Of a stretch of 64,000 nucleotides of DNA, positions 36,661-46,590 are shown one piece after another. Source of the DNA: Sclerodactyla briareus (taxonomy: Eukaryota; Echinodermata; Holothuroidea; Dendrochirotida; Sclerodactylidae). The DNA lies in the NCBI GenBank assembly GCA_026419785.1, contig JAODTK010002666.1, positions 62,001-126,000 on the forward strand, in the 5' to 3' direction. Position 1 is the first letter of the stretch. Each line of letters starts with the position of its first letter. Both the position numbers and the translations under genes were made by a program. The notes beneath the pieces are model-generated. The model was not told the origin of the DNA. It was given only the letters and a program-made list of their open reading frames with translations, and searched no databases.

Positions 36661-38612
36661 ACGCATAATTGTTTGAATATGCAAAATAGGTGATTGTTAT
36701 GGACGGAATCAGAAAAATCAGAATTCTCCGAGACTTTTGTAGGTCATTTTTATGTGAAGTGTTCTGGAATTCAAGATGAAAAGTACCTTGCATCAGAGGC
36801 TGGTAGTTGGCTTTACCAGGCCATGGGGTAAACCCTGCATGCACTTGCAGTAACCCACCACCACGATCTAGACTCAGCGTACTGGACGAACGTAATCACG
36901 TATGGACGGAAGTTTTGTCCCCAATTTGGGAAAGAATTGTCGAATTGGTAAAAATAATTGTGATAGGCACTAAATGGACCAATATGATATATGGCACTCA
37001 AAATTGGATTCAATATTATAAGGGAAACAGCTGGAACCCAAAACAATAGTATGGACGGAATTTATGGACGGAATGCATGGTTACATAGACTTGTGGATTG
37101 AATTTCTTCCGCAACATAGTTTTTTGCAACAAGAGAGCGTGCAAGCGTTTTCACACCAGATAAGTAGATCTTCACAGGACTACACCCAGGTCCATTTGTT
37201 GTAACAAACCAGAACAAATATCCCCAGATTCATTCTGTCAGTAATGCATATTTTGATATAGAGAACATAACAGTGTAACATTATATGCCAAACTTCATCA
37301 TGAACAAGTTCAACTTCAGTGAAATTTTAAATCAAAGAACCTTAAAAGCTTGTTCACAATTGAGTGTAAAATTATTAACAAGCACAAAGGGAAATAATTC
37401 TACCTCACTGTGAACAATTTGGGAAACATTTGGCCGTTGAATGATGAGTTAATAACAGCCTGTTATTAGGTTCTGGTTGAAATCATCTCATTAAAAATGA
37501 TGTTGAGGCAATGTTATGATTTCTTGGGTCACACCATGTTAAACTTAACTCATCATGCAATTAATCTGCATATATAGTATCTGGAAATTAGATTTGTGGT
37601 ACTTTTTTGGGCAAACGTAGCACGAAAAATGAGGGATAGAAATCCAAATTAGATTCGAGCAATCAACATTTACATCAAACCAGAAACAGTAGGCCTAACA
37701 TCAATTCCCAAACATGGCCGGTTATTTCCTCTGTGAGAACCGTCACCAATACATTTCACCTTCCTGGCTGTGATACCCACTTTGCTGCTTGAGATGGGAA
37801 TTATGGCGGCCTCCAGTTTCCTAAGATGTCTCCAGGGGATCCAGCATTAGTTTCTTTGATGGCCAGAAAAAAAGTGCTGTATTCTAACAGAAGCTATTAT
37901 AGATGGAATTCAATCAAAATCATGAACATCAAAAAATCAGATCAGAAAATGTTAACAGGACCGTACCTACTGAGTTTGGGGGGGCGGGGGGGGGGAATTC
38001 GCACCAATTGGAAATGGGAATAAAATATGTAAATGGCCATCAATGAAGCTCATAACAGCAGTAAAATTGTCCCAGAGCTATGGCACTCGGTCCTCAGTGC
38101 TTATTCTAACAGATGCATTATATGATGGAATTCAATTCGATCAATTCCGACATCAAAACATTCGCCGAGATGGTAATGGGACATATACCTATAAGAAGTT
38201 TGGCAAATCTTACCCAGTGGGGAAATTGGAATATATTATGCAAATTGAACACCTTGAATGACCTCTGCTGACCCAGCGTACCTTCAAATGATCAGGATCA
38301 AAGTGGATCACATCTACCAAATATTTTTGAAAATCCAACGAACTTTCAAAAAACAAACTTGGAAAAATTCGCACAAATTATGCAAATTTAGACACCTTAA
38401 TTAGCATATTTTAGGCTGAAAACAATTTGAACAGTTCATCTACCTGTCATCCAGGTCCTACAGGCCAAACTACATCACTGTAGCGCATGCGGTTCTTTCG
38501 TAATCGCTAAACGAGCTTACACAATAAATTACTTAGAATAAGCTAATAATTACCCAACTTCTAATGACTTTGCTGACCAAAATTCAATCAGATCGTGTAC
38601 ACCCATCCCAGG

Positions 38613-38620
38613 TGCTACAC
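38613..38620. repeat. Target-site duplication, left (TGCTACAC)
   Basis: Matches TGCTAAAC at 38840-38847 in 7 of 8 bases. Confidence 0.7.
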
Positions 38621-38839
38621 CAGGGCTCGAAAAATGTACATGACCTCAACTAGCCAATCAGGGCTATGAAAATTGCTATCCAGTAGCCCAAACAAGATTC
38701 TGACTAGCCGTGCATATACTGCAACACAATTCCATCGAGTTGACACTAGCCCGAAGGGCATCTCCAACCAATTTCCTCCTAGCCCGAATTCAGTCTCAAG
38801 TAGCCCCGGCTACCGGGCTTATGTATTTTTCGAGCCCTG
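38621..38839. mobile_element. hAT-type MITE, CAGGGCTCGAAAAAT termini, 219 bp
   Basis: The left end is CAGGGCTCGAAAAATGTACAT, and the right end ATGTATTTTTCGAGCCCTG is its near-perfect inverse. The 8-bp duplication TGCTACAC/TGCTAAAC flanks it. The interior repeats CTAGCC or TAGCCC motifs (ACTAGCC, CAGTAGCCC, CTAGCCCGAA, AGTAGCCCCGGCTACCGGG). The short intact termini and clear duplication suggest a fairly young insertion. Confidence 0.85.
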
Positions 38840-38847
38840 TGCTAAAC
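38840..38847. repeat. Target-site duplication, right (TGCTAAAC)
   Basis: One mismatch to 38613-38620. Confidence 0.7.
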
Positions 38848-38971
38848 AAAAAAATTTGTCATGATCGGCTTCACGGTTTGTGAGAAATCCTGCTAACGAG
38901 AAAGGTGACATACACACGACACACAGACACCAAGTGACCACTAAGTCTCTTCCTGAATTTCATTCAGGCGA

Positions 38972-39312
38972 GACAAAAAAATGATGGTTGCCATGGGAAC
39001 AAATGACCTACTACAAGAAAAATTTCTGTTGTTTCACGGATTGTGTTCATTCCTCATATCATTGGGTAGTCATTTACAGCCTCAAAATAGTCAATGACAG
39101 AACATGCCACACTGTTCCTCTCCAAATACACTGGATTCAGGCCAGACAAAAAAATGATGGTTGCCATGGGAACAAATGACCTACTACAAGAAAAATTTCT
39201 GTTGTTTCACTGATTGTGTTCATTCCTCATATCATTGGGTAGTCATTTACAGCCTCAAAATAGTCAATGACAAAACATGCCACACTGTTCCTCTCCAAAT
39301 ACACTGATTCCA
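38972..39312. repeat. Recent 173-bp tandem duplication
   Basis: Unit 1 is 38972-39144 and unit 2 is 39145-39312; both begin GACAAAAAAATGATGG and are preceded by TTCAGGC. Only about two to three base differences are visible (for example cacgg/cactg and gacag/gacaa), much less than in the other duplications of the window. Units include AGTCATTTACAGCCTC and ACATGCCACACTGTTCC. Confidence 0.9.
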
Positions 39313-39709
39313 TCCATTACATTCGTTTCCGTCCATACCGTTATCCATATTCCGTCCATAACACACATTTTCGTTGCACATCACCTGACATATGGGCAAA
39401 AATTTGGTGTTTTGTCACATTATCCTTCATGGCACTGATAACCTTCAGAAGATCCACGCTGAGTTCCATCTCTCAGTTGAACTTTGTAAATGCCACGAGA
39501 TTAACAAATTGGTAGCGTTATGTACGGAATTTCACATATTTTCAACTAATTAGCATATGAATTAGGGAAGCAGTTATTACATCTCCCACAAACTGTAATG
39601 TGAAGACCAATATTCTAAATAATATGACAGGCAAAGATTCCTATAAAAAAAAAAGAAACTCTTCATTCCTAAAAGGAGTGCCATAATATGACGTTTTCCG
39701 TCCATAACG

Positions 39710-41755
39710 TTGGTTTTGAGACACTGTCCCTTTAACTAGCCAAAACTCATTAACGAATGGACATAACAATTTGAAAAATTGGCTCAGGTAGCCTGAACTG
39801 GTATATTTTTGTGCAAAACTATCACACTTGATGAATATCTACATCTGAATGTTAGTGATCAGTTGACAGGTTTGACAGGTTTTGGAAATCTGACCCACAT
39901 GGGTATACAATTAGCAATTCATGCCTACATGTATGCTGTTAGAAAACATGAACGAAACTTGACAAGTGACAAAATGGAAATATGTCTAAATATGTTCTTT
40001 TGACATGATAGTGAGAAGGAAAATCAGAGAAGTAATTAGTATCTGTCATTTGGTCATTTTGGTGGCCATTTGAAAAAATGCTTCGTCCATGTTCACCTCA
40101 AATTCGAGTAAAATCGCAATTGGCTCTTTCTAGTGAAAATAAAGTAATTGGAAAAGAGGCACTTCATAACACCGATACATTGTAACAAATGATTGTGCAC
40201 CTATATAGCTTAATTTGCATTGCCTGATCGTGGATGATACTGACTGACTTGTGGTGATGTGACTATAGGCAATGTGTCAAAAAGTAGAATGCCAAGAACA
40301 AAATATCAGGATTCGGTGGCAGTATATACACTCACAAATGATGAAATATTGTTATTTTTCTGGCCTGCTCCATTGACTGCAAACACGAGGTGCCCCTATG
40401 AAATGAGTTTCGCACGTTGCCTATATGATTGTGACTCTGATGATTAGGCTGTTTGTTTTTCTGCGATACTTCAGTGACTCACGACTGCTTGACAAATTTT
40501 GGAGATCAATATTTCCAGTAGTTTTTTATTTTGTTCCAGCCTACTTTTTGGCCCCCCCAAGCCAGAGGCGATTCTGTCTAGGATAACTGTGAGGGGTATG
40601 GGCCAGCGTTTTGTAGGAGACTTGGTTTATTGTATTGAGTAGATGTTAGATTTTATTGGTTATCATTCCTGTGTGTATCCATGTGATGGGTTGGTTGCAT
40701 GTTGGGAGAAAGTTATCCGATGATGACGGAGGGAAGAGACGATGCAGGAGAACTCCAGTGTATACACTTGTTCTGTTTCATGTGTTGCCACTTTCCTAAG
40801 TTAAGCACTACTCTGCTCTTCATCAGGTGTAGGGGGTGGGGCAGAGGAATACTTCCTGTCATTGGGGGGGTTTTTTGCTGCATTGGGTCATGGCCCTCCC
40901 AATTCACTGTACCATGTTCACAGCAGTGGCCTACCACGAGATTTGTCTGGGGGGGGTGGGTAGGACCCAATCCCCTCATCAAAGCTTTGAAACCTACTGA
41001 TCAGTGAAAATACGTGGTTTTTTGGTGTTGTGTTGTGTAAAAATCCATATGTCCATGGTCCAAAGAGAGGGGGCGGGTGGGGTTCTGACCCCTAAACCGT
41101 CCCTGCTGCAGATCAAGTTCAAATGATATTTTTCATCAGCCACACGGCTAATCAACAATCGTTCCTGATAATTCGGCCAAATTTCATGACATTCAATTCT
41201 TGTAGGGAAAGCATTTTGGCATTTTTCAAAATTTTGTCAAACTGTAAAGTCTGGATACAGTGTGGCTAATATTTATTCTCTTTATTAGACAACGAGACAT
41301 GGCATAATCACACACAATCAGTGCTCACCCAGCCGTATATGGCTGAATTGCAGATAAATCCGAGCCAGTTTTGAGATGATACATATTAATTGAAGGTTGG
41401 GGCCCTGCCTTCAAGCAACCAAATAAAGTTCCAAAGGCTGCTTCACAACTGCAAAAAAGGTTTTGAGGGTGTCATTAATCTCACCAGAAATCTAAAAATT
41501 CACAATCTCTTGTTTTGCAGCAAGAATTTCTAGACGAATAACAGAATCATTTCTCTAGAGACGGTCAACCAATGCAAATATCAGCCATAATGATACGTCC
41601 TGGATTGGGGCTTTGACCTGACTGCCTTGGAGCTGCTGCTGCGAAAATCAGCGATGGGTACTGAACCTTCAGGTTATATTGGGCTATATCTATTTAACTG
41701 TTTCTATAGATCTATCAATCTGGATCTTACGATTAATCCCTGCCACTACCAGCCT
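39710..41755. other. Unassigned DNA
   Basis: No recognised gene. Plus-strand frames 39809-40003 and 40259-40447 have ordinary composition but no known motif and no convincing splice sites. GC/G-rich patches occur near 40540-41100. Confidence 0.35.
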
Positions 41756-41762
41756 ATCTTAC

Positions 41763-41795
41763 TGTCTGTCTGTCTGTCTGTCTGTCAGTCTGTGC
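41763..41795. repeat. (GTCT)n microsatellite
   Basis: About seven copies of TGTC/GTCT with one CAG interruption. Confidence 0.9.
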
Positions 41796-42469
41796 TATTT
41801 TGGCCCTAAAAAATTTTTGTTCTTCATGGATGTTGACCAAACCTGGACGTGACAGGTGTTGTGTCTTTGTGTCACCCTCCACCTTGATCACTCACAGGTA
41901 AAAAGCATCTCCTGTAGATTAAATTGTATCAGGGTATACTTCATCGGTGTCACCATTAACTAGATGCACAGTGGTAGATCAAGAACCACCATTTGGAGCT
42001 CAGTATTCCATACCAAATTTGAGGCAGATTTGAGCAGGCCGATAAGGCGCAATAGCTAGTGAATAAGTGGCCTATGACATCACATGGAAACAACAGTATC
42101 TCCTGTAATAAAAAGTCAATGTAAAAACATGACTTTGAGAAACCTGGATGAAGACCTTATAGATGGGATCTGAAAGAAAATTGCAACAAAATGTTGAAGA
42201 ATGAACTATCCATTTCTAAATGAATTTATTTATTTTGATAGTTCTGTTATCATGGTCGCAAAGAAGCAGCATTCACTGTGGCACATCTGTGGGCAGCCTT
42301 GAATCGTCCTCCGTGATGTCATCGACACCTCGAATTCCTTAAAAGGGCAAATGCTAGAACCTCCAAATTGGGTTGTTGGGGGGGGTAAGGTTTTTGAAAT
42401 GTCTTTTTTACCTGTGCTATTTGAAACATAACATGTACATAAATATTGGGCTTTTAATACATTGAACAT

Positions 42470-42778
42470 ATAATGGGAGCTATATGTGGACATTTCAAAT
42501 ATTTGCACAAAAAAAACAATCGAATCTAATGATGACAATCTGATCTAAAAGATAACAATCCAATCTAAAAGAGGATCAATATAATCTAATCTCCGGATTA
42601 GGTTGGATTGTCACGTACTGTGGGTCATAATGGGAGCGGCATCATGTGGGAAATTTGCCAATATTTCACAAAGAAACAATCTACAATCTAATGATGCAAT
42701 CTGATCTAAAGATTAACAATCCAATAAAAAGAGACAGTCATCTAATTCTACGGATTAGATTGGATTGTCGTGGACTTG
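42470..42778. repeat. ~157-bp tandem pair with ATCTAATC/GATTAGAT motifs
   Basis: Unit 1 (42470-42623) and unit 2 (42627-42778) both start ATAATGGGAGC and run through AATCTAATGATG, AATCTGATCTAAA, AACAATCCAAT to the inverted GGATTAG.TTGGATTGTC. Each unit can fold on itself (ATCTAAT against ATTAGAT, around CCGG or ACGG). They differ mainly by small indels. Confidence 0.75.
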
Positions 42779-42999
42779 GTCAAGTTGAATGTTGTCAGTG
42801 TCCAGTGGTATCTATGAGTATGAGCCTGAGGTGGCCAGAAATTTAGGGGCAGATGTTATTGAAGAGGCAATGGGCTATCATGTGGGAACAGCGCAAAATG
42901 CATGTCCTGAGGGAATTATCAAGTTTTTGTTCAGCTATCCGGATCAATGATTAGTGTTACCTGAAGCTGTGCTTAAAAGAACATGCAGATTCCGGTAGC

Positions 43000-43560
43000 G
43001 AGTAGCTAGCGTACTGCAGATGTCAGTGGTTAAAAGGTAAGTGAATCGCCTATGAATTGCCATAACAGGGGGTTCGACTTGTGAAGATGAGCTTCTGCAA
43101 TAATGTACTCTGGTATCTGTGTCTTGTTGTCTGAGCTGGACAAAGTTAAGAAAGAACCGTCCTACTTTCTCTTCAACAGTATTCTCCAGATTAGTAGGCC
43201 CAAATTTTATGGAGTTTTGTATGTAGTGCCATAGTAGGGTCAAACCAAATGACCGATGAAATAGATGATCATAAAAGTTGGTAATTAAGTGGGGGGACTC
43301 AGCCATTGTTATGTATTTCCTTGTTTGAGCTTGTTGCAAGATTCTGATGAACGGTAGGTGTTATGGAATTTGGTTTGCATTAGAGACAGTACAGCAGGGA
43401 GATGAATTTTTCAGCATGAAATATGTTGATCAAGTAGGAATAATCTGAATTGCGAAATTTTTAAGTCTGTTCCACTTTCCCCAGGGAAAATTGGGGTAGA
43501 TGAGCTGCCTTCAATCTGAATCGAATAAAAAACAATTGGGTCACTGGAGGTGGTTGCACA
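43000..43560. repeat. Interspersed repeat related to 9107-9180
   Basis: The stretch 43000-43075 matches 9107-9180 (GCAGATGTC..GTGGT.AAAAGGTAAGTGA). The part GACAAAGTT.AGAAAG near 43138-43155 resembles GAACAAAGTTGAGAAAGGGACTC near 47622. A 131-codon minus frame crosses it without a recognised domain. Confidence 0.45.
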
Positions 43561-43639
43561 TGTTTTTGATCCTTGACGAGTCGAGGAATCTATGCATCAG
43601 ACAGTGTTGCGGTGTTTGTGTGTATGTATGTAACGTTGG

Positions 43640-44095
43640 CTTGTGAACACAATCACTCGACCCAACCGGATGGATGAAGCTCAACTGGTATGTTTGTTCC
43701 CCTGATGAGTACATGAACCTATCGTTTTGGTGTCAGGTCAGAGGTCATCTGCGGTCACCAGCTGGTACAGTCTGAAAACCTTGTGAACACGAAAGTTCAG
43801 AATGGTGGTTTGATCGCGTCAATTTGGTGTGTGGCTTTTTTATGGGGAGTACAGGAACCCTATTGTTTTTGAATAGGTCAGGGTGAATTTTGGTCAAAAA
43901 TAGTAAAACTTTGAAAGTAAATAGTTTGGCCAATTTTGCTGTAACATGATAACTCGACCCCACCTTGATGGATGAAGCCATACTTGGTATGTGGTGTTCC
44001 CGGATGATGAGTACTGAACCCTATGTTTTTGAGGGCCCAAGGTCAAAGTCTGAAATCCTGAAATTAGTGTGTAGCTAATTATCAAGAGTACAGAG
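43640..44095. repeat. Tandem family 'TGATGAGTACATGAAC', plus orientation
   Basis: About three diverged units of about 150 bp begin near 43640, 43780 and 43940. Shared blocks are CTCGACCC.ACC..GATGGATGAAGC, TTGGTATGT, TTCCC.GATGAGTAC, AACCCTAT.GTTTT and a closing AAAGTCTGAAA. The same family lies inverted at 23820-24130. Confidence 0.65.
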
Positions 44096-44239
44096 GTTTG
44101 TTGGGAAAAATTGGGAAATTGTCAGTTGTTATGCTGCCCATTGTTATCTGGTACAATCTCCCATTTGTCCGTTGTCTGGCTATTGGTTGTCAGAGAGTCA
44201 AGGAATCCCGAAGTCCTTTGCTTTCTGGTTTTTTTAGTT

Positions 44240-44540
44240 TGCATGATTCTACAAAATTTGCATAAGTTTGTCAGATTTCATAAACGTGATGAGGTTTACC
44301 ATCCAGTCTACAAATATTTTCAGCGTAGATAATGGCAGTTACCAGTGGTCATTTTATGTGCCTAATTTGCTTGCTTTTTGCAAATATTGTTGATTCCCAT
44401 GAAATTATTGAGTGTGGGGGTCTGAATACTTAAAATTATAAAAGATTGGGTCACTTCACTGGAAGCCAAGTAATGTTTCTGATTTGCATAATTCATCCAT
44501 TTTCACAGTCGCATTTCCTAAAAACTGGTACTCCATTGCA
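44240..44540. repeat. ~125-bp tandem family, locus 2 (diverged)
   Basis: Units with AAATTTGCATAAGTTTGTCAG, GTTTACCATCCAGTC and TTTGCATAATTCATCCATTTT resemble the arrays at 25000-25345 and 47820-48480. Confidence 0.45.
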
Positions 44541-44947
44541 GAAAAATTAGTAGTATATGAAATGACCCACTTTCCTCTTCACTATTTGTAGTTGATGAGA
44601 TTATAACGGGAGTCCGTTTCCTTCCACATATATATATATCTCAGCTTTCTCTCCAGTCTGGAAAGATTCTGTTGTGGATTTGTCTTCCAACTTTGAGAGG
44701 ATTTGCTTACAAGCCTCCACACAACTCTTTGTGGGCCTTGATTATAAGCTATCTTCTCACTTCAGAAACCGAATTATGATTTTAATGCTGCAGAATTAAT
44801 TATACTTTCCAGTATTTGGTTCTCAGTAGAGTTCTGATTGCGTTACTTTTTACTTCTATTCTTTGTATTGGATATTGAGAGCAAATGACTGTTTATGATG
44901 AATAATAAGAAATCTTCAAGATTCTTGTCTTCTCAAAGGGAAGTAAC

Positions 44948-45877
44948 CAGTGCTTGGAGGACTCGAGTCCGTTCTCGAGACCGATTTTGAATGACTCGGT
45001 CTCGGCCCGCTGACTCATCCTTGATGACCCGGACTCGGGACTCGGCTGTTGGGACTCGGTCCGAGTCCAGGTTCAAGACCGCTCATAAAAAAATCCACAG
45101 GGAAATCCCGAAACTTAGGTGCTATACTGCAGACATTTTTGACATCGACATTGACAATCATAAATGCGATGTACTGTCTTGTTGTCAATGTCTCATGAAT
45201 TCACTCGAATTAAATCTGAATTTATGGCCAATTGTGCATTTCATTGACTAACTGCGCTTGTAGGAATGGCTGTTAGCAGGTGAAACCCTCATGAGGTAAT
45301 ACACTATGGACGTCTGTTTATAAAGATGGATATGTTGATGTTCTTGGAATGCAATAAAAAAAATACTTCAAAGAGATAACGGCTCTCTGGAAAGCTATTA
45401 TTGTCCTAGAGTTTGCAAACTGTGAGAGGTGGGGATCAGGTGAAGTTAGATCACATGAGTTGTTGTACGGGCATTTATTTTGTTAGTTTCGGCACTGCTG
45501 TAATGCAAATTGCATCTACATGGCTATTGTTATGAACTCCCCCAATGATGACTCAAACTGTAAAACAGGAACGGGGCAACTCCAATTTTGTGATGGATGA
45601 ATAGTCAACATTACAACATACCCTGTTTTGTCAGTGTGTGGGGGATGATTGCAACAAACTAACTGCAATAACTTCTTCTTTGAACCTGATACCATCTATT
45701 TCTGCTGAATGGCCAGTTGTAATAGGGACTCGTGGACTCGGACTCGGGACTCGGACACAAGGACTCGGACTTGACTCGGCTCGGAATTTGGGATCGGTCT
45801 TGAACTCGGACTCGGATGGTGAGGACCTCTGTCTTGGAACATCGGACTCGGATTGTCTGGACTTGACTCCAACACTG
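44948..45877. mobile_element. hAT-like MITE with GGACTCGAGTCC ends, ~930 bp
   Basis: The left end is CAGTGCTTGGAGGACTCGAG and the inverse of the right end is CAGTGTTGGAGTCAAGTCC. Both flanks are dense in GACTCGG/CCGAGTC (about 44960-45075 and 45725-45865), while the middle 45090-45720 is unrelated AT-rich DNA. Flanking 8-mers gaagtaac and aatgttac agree at only 5 positions, so the target duplication is weak. CAGTG termini suggest hAT. It ends 90 bp before the methyltransferase exon, i.e. in the presumed intron. Confidence 0.65.
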
Positions 45878-45967
45878 AATGTTACAGAGCTCCACCACCC
45901 CTTGATGTATCGGGGGCCACTGATGTTAACTCATCTTGAAACTTCCACTTTCCACTTATTTTGACAG

Positions 45968-46515
45968 GAGACGGTAAACTCTTTGGGATCGACTTCTCCC
46001 CTCCGATGATGACGGAAGCTATGAGGCTCACGGCGCATCCCATCCACTCCGGTAAAGCCCAGCTCACGATTGGGGATGTCGCGGATCTCCCGTACAGGGA
46101 TGCCAGCATCGACATCGTGTTCCACTGCAACTGCTATTACTTTTGGGAGGATCCCTCAAAGGTCCTACAGGGCATCCATAGGGTTCTGAAGCCACGAGGT
46201 AGGATGTTAACTGGTCTGCCTCTTTCCGGCCTGGAGAGAGCCGAGAGGAATGGTGTCCTCATGAGAGGAATGTTTAATGTGGACCAGTACCTGGAGCGAC
46301 TCAGGTCGAACAACTTCAAGGCTGAAATGAAGGAATTCCCCATCGAGGGTTCTGATGAAAAGTATGGTATCGTTACTGCCACAAGAGTTAGACCATGTAC
46401 CAGTTTAACCATATATTATCATTTCCATATTAGTAACATCCATACATCTGTTATACATGTTGACTTGGTTGGATTTGACATAGCTGATTCCGTTTCCAAT
46501 ATATCCCGTCCTTAA
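45968..46515 (+). CDS. SAM-dependent methyltransferase, 3' exon (Methyltransf_11, YdaC-like)
   Basis: This encodes the C-terminal two thirds of a class I methyltransferase; the substrate is unknown. A good acceptor (ACTTATTTTGACAG, polypyrimidine before it) gives a phase-1 start at 45968. The reading then runs GDGKLFGIDFSPPM (end of the SAM loop and the acidic residue after strand 2), GDVADLPYRDASIDIVF (post-II block), YYFWEDP, LQGIHRVLKPRGRML (the conserved RVLKPGG helix/strand block) and YGIVTATR (last strand). Order and spacing match the Methyltransf_11 family, and resemblance to YdaC-like proteins is from memory. The 5' exon carrying the GxGxG loop was not found upstream; a hAT-like MITE occupies the adjoining intron. 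The frame ends at 46513-46515, about 40 codons past the last conserved strand. A donor near 46387 is possible instead, so the true 3' end is uncertain. Confidence 0.75.
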
Positions 46516-46590
46516 TATAAAGAGATAACACATGATTGGAAGGCACCTAGTCACATTCACTCGCCACTTACGGACTCCCTGCTGGGGGAG

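Larger units (their letters stand above)
36699..39705. mobile_element. Possible DNA element bounded by opposed ATGGACGGAA motifs
   Basis: ATGGACGGAA occurs at 36699, 36902, 37051 and 37064, all forward. Its complement TTCCGTCCAT occurs at 39327, 39350 and 39696, all reversed. A variant, ATGGGCGGAA, sits near 36430. Opposed subterminal motif clusters are typical of large DNA transposons such as CACTA or hAT types, but I could not define terminal inverted repeats or a target duplication. Later insertions (38621-38839) and a tandem duplication (38972-39312) lie inside. Confidence 0.4.

Noticed and set aside
36320-36684. Frames of 118 (plus) and 75 (minus) codons across the poly-T tract
   Set aside because: They are poly-Phe and poly-Lys translations of a T/G microsatellite.
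45659-45898. Frames across the GACTCGG-rich MITE arms
   Set aside because: They are repeat translations (TRTRGLG-like) within the terminal parts of the MITE.
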